From Dolomedes plantarius (lineage: Eukaryota > Arthropoda > Arachnida > Araneae > Dolomedidae), in contig OU015490.1 in NCBI GenBank assembly GCA_907164885.2, positions 17,610,440 through 17,674,439 on the forward strand: 64,000 nt of DNA, given 5' to 3'. Shown here piece after piece: positions 44,531 to 54,834 of the stretch; positions within the stretch are counted from its first letter, which is position 1, and each line of letters begins with the position of its first letter. A program made the translations under genes and the position numbers. The notes beneath the pieces are model-generated. The model had not been told where the DNA came from, did not search any database, and saw nothing but the letters and a program-made list of their open reading frames with translations.

Positions 44531-45819
44531 TATTTTGGAGTCACTCCAAAAAATATTTTTTGAGTGAAGGCTGGAAAAATGTTCTGAATATATTTACCTA
44601 GACGAGCACCTACGAGTGCTGCCATCAACTCTAATCTTGCTAAAGTTAAAGATTTTAGAGGAGCAACTTTACTTTTCGAAATCACAAAACTAATTTTAAT
44701 TTTTCCTTCAGTCGTAAAGTATCGGAGGTATACCACAGCCCCATAAGCCTTAGGGCTAGCGTCCACAAAAAGTAGAGAAACTTCACTAACGTCTTCTGTT
44801 GAAAAAAGTTTACGTTGAATATTGAAATTTTCCAGTTCAACAAGTTCAGAACACCATGTTCCCCACTTCTTTTCTAAGTCGTTTGGCAAGTTTTCGTCCC
44901 AATTTAGACCTCTTTGCCACATTTCTTGCATGAGAATTTTAACTCTTATTACAAAAGGACTAATTAGTCCGCAAGGATCAAATATTTTAGAAATCATGCT
45001 TAGCACATGTCGCTTGGTGATTCCAAATTCCAGGGGATCCCTAACATCCTTTAAATCTAACTTAATTTCATCCTTAATATGATCCCACTTTAATCCCAAG
45101 AACCCTTCGCCAAGTCCAAAATCCATATTTTCCTCATACCCGTTTTCACGCCAAAGTTTATTTAGTTCCTCACAGTTAGTTTTTAATTTTCTCAATTTGA
45201 ATCCAGCGATGCGTAATATTTCTATTGCCAAAGATGTTAACTTATAGGCATCCTGAGCATTTTTAGCTCCATCGTACAAATCATCGACATACAGAGAATT
45301 TAACATTTCATAACAATCAGGATAATCATCTTTAAATTTCCTAATGTGAAATTTCAAAACACAAGCTAGCGCGAACGGAGACGTCGTTAATCCGAATGGT
45401 AAACGATTAAGTTGAAGTGTTTGTACCGAATAATTCGGGTCGTCCGAAAACCACAAAAATTTTAGATACTTTCTATCCTCTTCCGCAATTTCTATCATAA
45501 GGAAAGCTTTTTCTAGATCTCCGCAAAATGCAACTTGATTTTCCCGAAATTTAAGTATTACATCTAATAAATTTGGATAAAGGTTAACTCCAGATTCAAG
45601 TGAATCATTCAAAGAATTTTTATTGTCATTTGCTTTAGAGCTGCAATCATAAACCATACGAACGCGAGTAGTCTGTTTATCCTGTCTTACAACTTCCCTG
45701 TGCGGCATGTAGTAACCTGAGTTTAAATCCTCATCAATACATTTTTCCACAATATTACATTCCAATTGATCCGATACAATTTCTTTATATTGGTCAGAAA
45801 TTTCAAGATTTTTATCCAA
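44530..45819 (-). pseudogene. BEL reverse transcriptase and RNase H start
   Basis: 429 codons. RT motifs are RVRMVYDCSSKA, FCGDLEKAFLMIEI, LNRLPFGLTTSPF and the catalytic LYVDDLYDGA. RNase H starts with VSLLFVDASPKAYGAVVYL and ARLELMAALVGARL. The frame leaves register near 44545 in a run of A and near 45805 at the upstream side. RT copies the genomic RNA into cDNA in cytoplasmic particles; no catalytic residue is missing. Confidence 0.9.
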
Positions 45820-47462
45820 TTTAATTTTAATGAATTAAAGCGTCTGCTCGCCACCTCATAATTAGAGTCCAATTCGGGAGGTGGTTCCACATTATCTTTC
45901 CACATTAATTTACAAACATAGCGCTCTCCGTTAAATTTTGAAGAATCTTCAAAATTTTTGATTAATTGATTTTCCTTTTTCGATAAATTTTTAGTCTCAT
46001 TCGGAAATTCTTCAATTTCCCAGAACATTCGCAAATCATTTGAAATCGCATTATTCACAATAATCATGTTCTCAGAACAACTACTTTCGTTTTTGTCCGC
46101 TCCAGTAATTAACCAACCGAATGCACTATTCAAAGCTGATAAATGTTTATTAATAGGAATCTTTTCCTGATAAATTAGTTCCCAGCAAACATCTGCCCCT
46201 AAAAGAATATCTATATTCTTTGAGCTAGCGGAATCATCAGCTAACCGCAAATTCCTTTTCAGCATTAAGTTTTTTATTTTTTCGTCTGGGTATTTAACGG
46301 TAGCACCTGTAATAGTCCTAGACACAAATAATTCCTGATTTTTTCGAAAAGGAGAATTTGTACTTTCGAGTGTTAATTCAACAACTCGATAAACTTTATC
46401 TGTTGGGCTTTTCATTCCGAAAGAATAGACTGACAAAACTTCATTCCGAATAGTTTTTAAATTCAATTTATTCGCTAACTTTTCACTTATAAAAGAGCGC
46501 GAACTTCCACTATCAAACATTAATCTTGATAAGCAAGATTTATTTTCCGATTTAGCTAAGACAGTGCAAGTTTGCAAATAAACATTTTTAGAACAGTTCG
46601 TATTAAGATTACATTGAGAAACAGAACTTATAACTTCAGAAGTAGAGCTTGTCCTTTCATTTTCGGTTTCATTAGAATTTAAGCTACGCGAATTATTACA
46701 ATTTTCCTTACTACGCTCTACCGGACCATTAAAAGGTTTGCCATTTTTCCTACAAACTGATTTATGGTGAAATTTTGAAAAACATATTTCACACGAAATA
46801 CCTAATCGACAGCTTCCGCTGGTATGTTTGGGCTTGAAACACGCCCAGCATCGTCCTTCAGACTTAAGTTTACTAATTTTTTGTTCTACATCAAATTTCC
46901 TACAATTTATAGAATCGTGGTTAAATTCGCAAAATATGCATGTATTTTTTACTGGTGCAAGTAATGTTGCAGCGGTTGAAAAATGTTTAGGTTTCGAATA
47001 ATTTTTATGATACGTTTGTCCCGTTTGATAACTTTGAAAAAAGGTGCGTTTAGTTTCGCAAACCTTGGAAGAATTCATTACAGTTTCACAAATTTCCCTT
47101 GATTCGACTTCATTTCTCAAAAAAGTCATAATATCCGAAGTTTCACAGTTCTTTTCCTTATTTCGTTTTCGGTGAAATTCCAAAACTAAATCTTGGGGTA
47201 ACAATTTTAAGAGTAGGGGATTTAATAGATGACCATACGATCCTTCGGTTACATTTAGTGCGCGTAAATTTCTTATGTTTACCTCTATCTCATCATACAA
47301 TTTGCGCAATCCTTCTACATAAGAGGAATTTCTTACCGGTTCTAAGTTAAGTAATTTGGAGATATACAAATTAATATTATAATCAGTACGACCATAACGC
47401 TGCTTTAAAAGTTCAAGGCAAGAGTCGTAGTTCTTTTCATTTAATTCGAATCCAGCAACCAC
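45723..47462 (-). pseudogene. BEL Gag (DUF1759), zinc knuckles and protease
   Basis: 579 codons. The first 150 residues complete the DUF1759 capsid (YDSCLELLKQRYGRTDYNI, SKLLNLEPVRNSSYVEGLRK, LVLEFHR). A cysteine-rich nucleocapsid follows (CIFCEFNHDSINCRKF, CWACFKPKHTSGSC, CEICFSKFHHKSVC). The DUF1758-type aspartic protease has RLMFDSGSSRSFISEK and IDILLGADVCWEL. The end goes out of register near 45810 in a run of A. The capsid is of the same type as that of gypsy element 2. Confidence 0.9.
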
Positions 47463-47902
47463 ATTATAGGCGGGGGAGAAAGCAAGGACTTTAAATACTG
47501 AAATTTTTCAATTTTAGTTAGGGAATCGTTCGACCCTATTGCGCTATCAAAGCAGTTAAGGAATTCCATGAAATTAGAATCACCAGAAAAACGCGGAATT
47601 TCTAATTTAGGCAATTTTAATGCCGTAAAATTATGTTCAGTAACATTTGAGGTGTTATTACTTCCATGGGAACTTTGATCGTCCCTTTTATTCATTTCTT
47701 TAATTTTATTTTTGAGTTTAATTTTAGTCGTAATAATTTTTTCATCATATTCTTCCGATTGAGCAATTTCGGTTTTGAATTTAACTGGATCCGATATGAG
47801 ATCTTCAATTTCTAAATTATACTCCTTAAGTATTTTTTCTTTCGTTTCTAACAACTCAATTAATTCTGTTAGATTTTCAACAGTTTCATCTTCATAATTC
47901 AA
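47441..47902 (-). pseudogene. BEL Gag N-terminus
   Basis: 153 codons beginning MNYEDETVENLTELIELLET, with a long charged helical segment likely to form a coiled coil, then LKLPKLEIPRFSGDSNFMEF, the start of DUF1759. The frame ends in LLSPPPIMWLL because a C run at 47470 is one base longer or shorter than needed; the capsid continues in 45723-47462. The Met at 47902 is the probable start, about 280 bases inside the 5' LTR. Confidence 0.87.
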
Positions 47903-48159
47903 AGTTTGAATCTTTTTATCAATTTCGTTATATTAGCTCTTACTGTGCTTCTTTTTCTATGATTTTTGCAATCTTATCCATATTCAAATATTATAAAAGA
48001 CCTTACCTTTAATTAAGGTATCCGTAATAGTAAGAACAGCTAATCCGAAGAAAAATTCTTATTTCCATTCAGCATCCAAAAGCTGAAGGAATCCGTTGAG
48101 CCATTTTTTTTTTCAAGCACAGCAGGTGTCCATTCCAATCAAAAAAAATTCAGTTCCAG

Positions 48160-48179
48160 TTCGCAGCCGATATGCACCA
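48160..48179 (-). other. Primer-binding site, tRNA-Gly-like
   Basis: On the minus strand, TGGTGCATATCGGCTGCGAA follows the 5' LTR directly. TGGTGCAT and CGGC match the complement of the tRNA-Gly 3' end, with two extra bases (AT) between them. Minus-strand DNA synthesis would start here. Confidence 0.65.
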
Positions 48180-48422
48180 TATTACATCCGTGGTTGAGTG
48201 GTAGAAGGTGCATGAAGAAAACATCAATCTTCTAAAATCTACATTATTTATTTCTACATATATACAGTTTTATTCAAAGAATTATTAAAGATGAGAGCTT
48301 ACATACGCTCAAACTTTCCTGTTTGCCTGCCACGAGAGTACTAGACAAAACATAGTAAATATTAAACTTACATTGACATGCAGTGCCATCTAGGGGAGAA
48401 AATTAACACAAATTTCCAAACA
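48180..48422 (-). repeat. BEL 5' LTR
   Basis: Identical to 42284-42527 except for one A less in a run of five. Flanked outward by the TTCTG duplication. Confidence 0.93.
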
Positions 48423-48427
48423 TTCTG
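48423..48427. repeat. Target-site duplication TTCTG, right
   Basis: Perfect copy of 42279-42283. Confidence 0.85.
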
Positions 48428-49012
48428 TATTGCACGTCTAAGTTTAGTTAGGGTAGCGCAGTAAGCGGCTGCATTTATTGTTGTCCCTTGCTGCATAAAC
48501 TCGACTAACAAGACCCCATGTCTATCCCAAAACACGGTTGCCATGACCTTGTGTTGAGATTGCCTGCTTGGCCTTGACTCTGACTGGTGATGTTGTGTGA
48601 CGCCATTCCATTGAGTGACGTTTAGACTCTGGGGTTCTGTGAGAAATCCACGTATCGTCCCCTGTGACAATCTTCTCTAAAAATTGATCACCTTCTTTAT
48701 GATATCGATCCAAAAAATCAAGAGCACAAGCCATTCTTTTCAGTTTGTGTTCCTCAGTAAGCAGACTGGGAACCCAACGTGCGCACAATTTGCGAAATTT
48801 CAACTTTTCGGAAGCTATTTTGGGCAAAGTTGTTCTACCCACATTCGGAAATTCCAATCCTAAAGTTGAAATTGGGAATAGCCGGTCTTCATGAATCTTT
48901 TCATCCACGGCATTGACCAAATCATCTGTGATCACTGATGGTCGACCTGAACGCGGTTCATCATGAGCATTTTCCCGTCCGTCCTTGAAAGCTCTCACCC
49001 ACTCACCCTGAA
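48428..49012 (-). pseudogene. Mariner transposase, N-terminal and central part
   Basis: Reads FQGEWVRAFKDGRENAHDEP, the GRPSVITDDLVNAVDEKI linker helix-turn-helix and IVTGDDTWISH with the first catalytic Asp. After a frame change between about 48540 and 48600 it continues KVMATVFWDRHGVLLVEFMQ and TLTKLRRAIQN, to the BEL insertion point. The first helix-turn-helix (about 60 residues) is absent: upstream of FQGEW the frame runs into the inverted copy of the 3' end and codes for nonsense. Confidence 0.88.
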
Positions 49013-49013
49013 A

Positions 49014-49372
49014 GCTCTGTTCAGATCTTTTGGATGGGAACAGATTGACAATCCACCGTACAGTCCAGACTTGTCGCCGAGTGATTTTCACTTATTCCGC
49101 TACCTAAAAGAGTTTGTCGGCGGCAAGAGATTCGCCACTGATGACGAGGTGAAAGAAGCAGTTCAAGATTGGTTATCCTCACAGGCGGCAGACGTCTACG
49201 ACTTAAGCATACAGAAGCTTGTAGAACGTTATGACAAATGTTTAAAAAAATATGGAAACTATGTAGAAAAATAGAGTCACATGTAAGGAATTTAAAAAAT
49301 AAAGTTTTTGAAAAAATCTGTAATGTTTTCTGTTTTATAAGTAAACGGACCTTAGTTTCCGAATAACCCTCG
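49014..49372 (+). pseudogene. Inverted second copy of the mariner 3' end
   Basis: Encodes on the + strand FGWEQIDNPPYSPDLSPSDF, ATDDEVKEAVQDWLSSQAA and LVERYDKCLKKYGNYVEK, then untranslated sequence and the terminal repeat. It matches 41842-42200 in reverse, with a few differences (VGGKR for LGGKR, KEF for TEF). It begins abruptly at CTGTTCAGATC. Confidence 0.88.
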
Positions 49373-49454
49373 TATATATATATTATATATATATAATATA
49401 TATTATAATATATAATATATATATATTATTATATATATATATATATATATATAT

Positions 49455-49494
<40 letters not shown>
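49373..49494. repeat. (AT)n microsatellite
   Basis: Receives the right end of the fold-back mariner; similar AT lies beyond the left end. Confidence 0.9.
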
Positions 49495-49496
<2 letters not shown>

Positions 49497-50051
49497 CAAA
49501 GTTGAAAGTGAAAAACCAGTATAAGCTCTAAAACTACTTGCAGCCAGGATTTAAAAACATGAAAAGAAAAGTATTAAATGGGTTTTAGACAGTATCTCTT
49601 CATCAGCGGTGCCGATACTGTCTGAAAACCAATGGATTGTTTCTGATAAGTATGATCTAATCAATAAACATACTTAGACAGCGTACAATCCATAAGAAAC
49701 AGAAGAATGGAATAAATAGTTGGTTAAACAAAGAACACCAAGCCTGGCGCTAGACAGAGTGGAATTTAGGAGTAGGAAACCGCAAGACTGATGTCACAAA
49801 CCTTGCAACCATGGAGCTAATGGAAACACAGAAGCAGACTTACTATGGAGACTGTGTTATAGGACAAATAAATCTAAATTAAATTATTTTTTTACTATTA
49901 CTAAGAGTAAAATATTATTTATTTTATTATTATTTTTACTTTAGAATTTAATTATTATTAATTATATTAATTTTTAGTAGTTATTTTCACTGATTAATCT
50001 TATTATTTTACTTTTTTATTTTGTATTGCTAATTAATTGCAACAGAACAAG
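49495..50051 (-). other. Likely 3' region of the Penelope-like element
   Basis: Lies downstream of the RT fragment in its reading direction. It contains a hairpin at 49582-49630 with 16-bp arms (GGTTTTAGACAGTATC against GATACTGTCTGAAAACC, one bulge) and a CTGATGA in the loop when read on the minus strand. The rest is AT-rich. Confidence 0.35.
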
Positions 50052-50734
50052 CTATTCATTAAATCTAAAACAACCAATTATGTGCTTGGAAAGACTATCG
50101 GGGTAATGGTAACGTTTTAGCACAACTAACAAGCCTAAAATATGCTTATTCCTATTGTCTTTAGAACAAAGCCTATTTATACGTACTAGCTGATTTACAG
50201 TAATGTTATTGAAAACAGATTTATGTAAACAAGTTAGGTAATTTTGAAATTTAACAATGTTAAAATTATAATCTGATCTTTTATCATATGAGTCAAAAGT
50301 AAAATTGCAATGAGAATTTAATTTGTTGCTAATATCTAAAAAGTTTACATTAATATTATTTTGGCTACTTTGTATTAGTTCCAGAATTTGAGGGTAAAAA
50401 TTTAAGGCTATATTATTACTACGTTTATTAATTACTATTATATCATCAATATATCTAAATATTTTGTAATTGCTATTATCAATGTTATCAATATTATCAA
50501 CTTCAAAATAATGTAAGTATAAATTGGCTAGCATACTAGAAGCATTTCCACCTTGTGGTACACCTTTATTCTGTAAGTATATACTATTATTGGGTATTAT
50601 ATAATTAGGTTTAGCAACAAAATCTAAGAGCCTATTGAAATGAGTAAGATAAAAAACTTTGCTTAAGTATTGAATATTATTATGTACTAACGTTAAAATT
50701 ACTCTATTTAAATCATTATATTGATACTAGCTGA
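50052..50734 (-). pseudogene. Penelope-like reverse transcriptase, 5'-truncated
   Basis: The frame is open from about 50734 (upstream of the nominal Met at 50534). It reads GVPQGGNASSMLANLYLHYF (RT motif 4/B), FRYIDDIIVI with the catalytic YIDD, NVNFLDISNKLNSHCNF and a thumb region with NQLVRINRLCS. The RYIDD and the FLDI that follows are typical of Penelope-like elements, but the motif-B text PQGGNAS also occurs in other RT groups, so the family is not certain. No endonuclease domain follows; the frame stops at RFNE. The 5' side ends at an ACTAGCTG terminus of another repeat at 50727. Confidence 0.7.
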
Positions 50735-50794
50735 ATACCCGTGCTTCGCTACGGAGTACATTCAAATTAAACAAAACGGTCAATTCATGCAATT
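50727..50794 (-). repeat. ACTAGCTG-type terminus
   Basis: ACTAGCTGAATACCCGTGCT, then TCGCTACGG, has the same design as the terminus at 30598. It is the 3' end of an interspersed element read on the minus strand; the rest of that element is not delimited. Confidence 0.45.
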
Positions 50795-51014
<220 letters not shown>

Positions 51015-51396
51015 TGCGGTTTTGTACGGTACACCCTACTAATAGCTTAAATTTACACTTTGCTAACTAAAATACAATTCTAACATACTATTTTCACATT
51101 ACATTGTGCAATATACAATTAACCATTGTTATTCAATGCAATACAGTTATTCAGTACAGTGCATTTTACTAATGAATTATTTCGTACACTACACCTTACT
51201 AATAAATTAGTTTTAAACTTTGCTAACTAAGAAACAATTATAATATGCTATTTTCACATTACATTGTCTCTTACAATTCCTCTCTCGTAACAACTGAGTT
51301 TTTGTATCTTTTACCATTAAATTAAAATTTTTTCAAGCTGCTTTTGAGTACAATACAATAAATTAAAACATATTTCTAAACAATTTATAAAGCAAT
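51015..51396. repeat. Direct duplication, copy 1
   Basis: TGCGGTTTTGTACGGTACAC through TTTATAAAGCAA. It recurs at 51552-51935 with only a few differences (an extra AA near 51860 and two or three substitutions). No coding potential. Confidence 0.9.
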
Positions 51397-51551
51397 TTAT
51401 ATGCAATTTCATACAGTACACTTTACTAATAATTAATTTACACTTTGCTAACTAAAATTATTATTCAATACAATACAGTTCAATACAGTTATTCAATACA
51501 GTACACTTTACTAATAAATTGATTCATACGGTACAACATTTCAATAGTATG
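51397..51551. other. Spacer between duplicate copies
   Basis: Itself contains diverged pieces of the same motifs (CACTTTACTAATAAATTG, CAATACAGTTATTCA), so the whole area 51015-51935 is a degenerate repeat array. Confidence 0.5.
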
Positions 51552-51935
51552 CGGTTTTGTACGGTACACCCTACTAATTGCTTAAATTTACACTTTGCTA
51601 ACTAAAATACAATTCTAACATACTATTTTCACATTACATTGTGCAATATACAATTAACCATTGTTATTCAATGCAATACAGTTATTCAGTACAGTGCATT
51701 TTACTAATGAATTATTTCGTACACTACACCTTACTAATAAATTAGTTTTAAACTTTGCTAACTAAGAAACAATTATAATATGCTATTTTCACATTACATT
51801 GTCTCTTACAATTCCTCTATCGTAACAACTGAGTTTTTGTATCTTTTACCATTAAATTAAAAAAATTTTTCAAGCTGCTTTTGAGTACAATACAATAAAT
51901 TAAAACATATTTCCAAACAATTTATAAAGCAAAGC
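51552..51935. repeat. Direct duplication, copy 2
   Basis: Offset 537 bases from copy 1. Ends about 70 bases before the C-terminus of the Helitron helicase. Confidence 0.9.
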
Positions 51936-52004
51936 TGATTACATTTAAAGAAAAAAAGTTAAATTTAAAAAATATTATACGCATTATCCCTTTTTTTTTA
52001 GTTT

Positions 52005-52946
52005 TCATTTTAGAACTTCTTTGGATACAACATTGGTAGTTTTACCTTCAGATGTTACTATTTCCAGGCTGCTTGGTGAACTGACTCTGGAACAGGCCAC
52101 ATAAAACTGGCCGTGTGAAAAGCATTCCTCCCTCAAGTAAATCCCTGCCACCTTCAGCGATTGTCCCTGGGACTTGTTGATAGTCATACCAAAGCAAACC
52201 TTGAGGGGGAACTGCAGTCTCTTAAACTCAAAGGGATAATCTGATGGAATGAGTGGTATTCGGGGTATTAAAACAGATTCTCCCCGAGCACAGCCGGTGA
52301 ACACTGTAGCCTCAATGACATTCCTTTGAAGGGCTGTTATTTGCAGCCTGGTACCATTGCAGAGTTTTGGAGGGTTGAGGTTGCGCAGTAACATAACTGG
52401 AGCCCCCACTTTGAGATGAAGCATATGGGTTGTGAGGCCACGATGGTTAAGCGTATTGAGAAACTCCACAGCATAATGGACTGCATCCTCCATGTGCAAG
52501 ACTGAGTCAACAGACTTGTATGTCATTTCTGCACCTTCAAAACTCTTTAGTAGACACTCATTAATGTTATCAGCACTATCATTCTTTGGAGTCAAAATAG
52601 CACGTTCGCCTAACCAGTCCATGGACTTATCCTTGATATTGGCAATATCAGGATATATCCTGGCTGTTAGGGCTGCTAGGGTTGTCACAACTGAGCCAAG
52701 ACCTGCAGGGATGATAATTTTCCCTTCAGACTCTGGATATTCTCCATCTCCTATTTTCAGTAATAGTTCAGAGAATTGGCCAGCAGAGACATCACCCATC
52801 AAGTGCACTCTCATGTTCTTCCTGAGAGATAACTTTGTGATGAAGGGCCACAGATATGAAGCTTTGATACATGCTTTTACCTGGTCTGCCCTAGTTCCCC
52901 TTGACACTACTGGCAGAGTCTGGCGGAAATCCCCAGCCAACAACAA
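52005..52946 (-). pseudogene. Helitron helicase, C-terminal half
   Basis: 313 codons: LLAGDFRQTLPVVSRG is helicase motif III, LSLRKNMRV follows, and the C-terminal motifs are KVCFGMTINKSQGQSL and CFSHGQFYVACSRVS (motifs V-VI of superfamily 1B, Pif1-like). The frame meets 52891-54834 across a run of seven G on the coding strand near 52955. It ends at VLK with a normal stop. The helicase unwinds donor DNA during rolling-circle transposition. Confidence 0.9.
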
Positions 52947-54834
52947 AGTGACTCCCCCCCATCAATCCATCATTGTCTCGGATATCCTTAAGGGTTCTGC
53001 TAAGTGCCTCAAAAGCCCCCTTGTGTGCCATGGTGCTCTCATCCCAGACAATAAGCTTGCAGTCTCGCAACACTTGTGCCATATCACTTTGCTTAGAAAT
53101 GTTACACATGGGAATTTCGCTATGGATGAGATTGTAGGGCAGTTTGAAGGTAGCGTGGGCTGTCTTACCCCCTTCCAACAATGTAGCAGCGATGCCAGAG
53201 GATGCAACAGCTAAGGCAATGCCACAGTCTCTCCTTACCTTTTCAAGAAGCAAGTTGAGGAGGAAAGTCTTTCCAGTACCACCTGGAGCATCTAGGAAAA
53301 AGACACTGCCAACATTTGACTGAATGCTGGCAAGAACTTGACGATAGACAGAGAGCTGATCAACTGTTAGTAAACTCTCTTTTTTCGACACGACTTGTAC
53401 CAAAGCATTCTTGTCATAGCTGGTCTCCCTCATATAGTCCCTGTTCCCCAAGATATCACCAGATCTTTTTGGTCTAGGAAGAGAGTACTGTGTCAAATCT
53501 TGTCCTCCCAGAGACAATACTGCATCTTCAATCAGCACCAAGCATCTGTTGTATACTTCATCCATAACATGCTGTACATTTCCTTGTAACTGTCTTTCTA
53601 CTTGACGTGTTATGTCCTCTGAAAGACTGTCTTTGTACTTCTCCCAAAGACTCAGGGGATCTGAGAGCTCACAATGGAGCAGCATCACCGTGAAAAGCTC
53701 CCGCATCTTGAAAGAAGAATCACACAGGGTAGCTTCCTCCAAGGTAGAGTCCCATTGCTTGTCATCATCTAACAAACCGAGTCCTATGCATGCAGACTGG
53801 AATGTAGGATGGAGGACACCATTGACAGTCTTCAAATCTGAGAAGCATGTCGGGCCACGAACCTCATGTAACAACAGGCGAAGATGATAGCACTCAACAT
53901 TTTTAGGATGAATGGTATAAACCCTTCCCAATGCAGAGTCTTTCTTCACTCCTGGCCAACCATCAACATCTTTACCTCGCTTCCTTCTTGTGAACTTATT
54001 ATTTCTAAACAGAAAATAAGAAGGAACCTCACAATACAGAAGGGATTTTGCAAAGTCATCAATTTTGCATAGTTCGAAGAAACCTAAGAGTGTTGTCTGA
54101 GGAGGGTTTTTGAGCTTCTCAGTCAGATTCTTAGAAGTAAAGTACATATGCTGACCATTCTCGAGATGAACAGCCAGGTGAAGAACTGTGGGGTACCTTT
54201 CATGAATTGGGAATGCCAAGATCCTCCAAACTGCCTCAGAGCTGCTAAGGTACCGGCCACTCTCGTAGACCTTCACCTCATCCTCCTCATTCTCTAGACC
54301 AAAAGCTGCCTGGTCACTGCCCTTGTTAACGTACTTGCAAATGTATTTTATTGATTTCACAGAGTTACAATACTCTACATTGATGTGAGCATTGAAAGTA
54401 CGTGACAGTACAGGATTATAAGGTACAACCCAGCTGTTGTCCAACTCTATTCCCTTGCATTTTACAGTGAACCCACCATCTTTTGGAGATCGCCTTCGGT
54501 ACAGTGGATACCCATCGTTACCAGTCTGAGTGTCACTTAGAAGTGGACGGGGGTACCTTTTACTGCAGCTGCCACCTTTCATGCAAGGAGAATTGCACTT
54601 CATGCTGCCACAGGGCCCATGAATCATGCTGGCCTTGACAATGTCATAGAGAAGGGGGTCTTGCTGAGGATTAGGTATTTCGGCACAGATGACATTATCA
54701 ATCATGTCAGGGGATATGCGTTGCTCTAGCCACAGCAAGATGTGAACATGAGGCAAACCCCGCTTTTGCCACTCCACAGAAAACATGAAGCTACGTACAG
54801 CTCCAAACAGACTGCCCTTGGTCAAGACATTCAT
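52891..54834 (-). pseudogene. Helitron Rep endonuclease and helicase N-terminus
   Basis: 647 codons. Rep has the HUH motif in GLPHVHILLWLEQR and the paired-tyrosine motif in KYICKYVNKGSDQ. The long linker includes LSSSEAVWRILAFPIHERYP. The helicase starts with VFFLDAPGGTGKTFLLNLLL (Walker A) and LIVWDESTMAHKGA (Walker B). The frame begins at MNVLTKGSLFG, but this is the middle of Rep: the upstream part is in 54791-56353, separated by a run of nine A near 54837. All catalytic residues are present. Confidence 0.92.

Larger units (their letters stand above)
42284..48422 (-). mobile_element. BEL/Pao LTR retrotransposon, complete and young
   Basis: A 6.1-kb element with LTRs of 244 and 243 bases that differ by a single A, a 5-bp target duplication, a polypurine tract and a primer-binding site, and the BEL domain order Gag, protease, RT, RNase H, integrase, DUF5641. 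At least six frame changes interrupt the single long gag-pol frame that such elements normally have; all lie in or beside short runs of one base. It lies inside the transposase of a mariner. Confidence 0.95.
41842..49372 (-). mobile_element. Fold-back mariner interrupted by BEL/Pao element
   Basis: The outer ends are inverted repeats CGAGGGTTATTCGGAAACTA and its complement, each flanked by TA inside (AT)n tracts. Both ends correspond to the 3' end of the transposase: 41842-42200 and 49014-49372 are inverted copies of each other, with a shared C-terminal coding part. The 5' end with the first helix-turn-helix is missing. A BEL element lies between 42284 and 48422. Confidence 0.88.
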
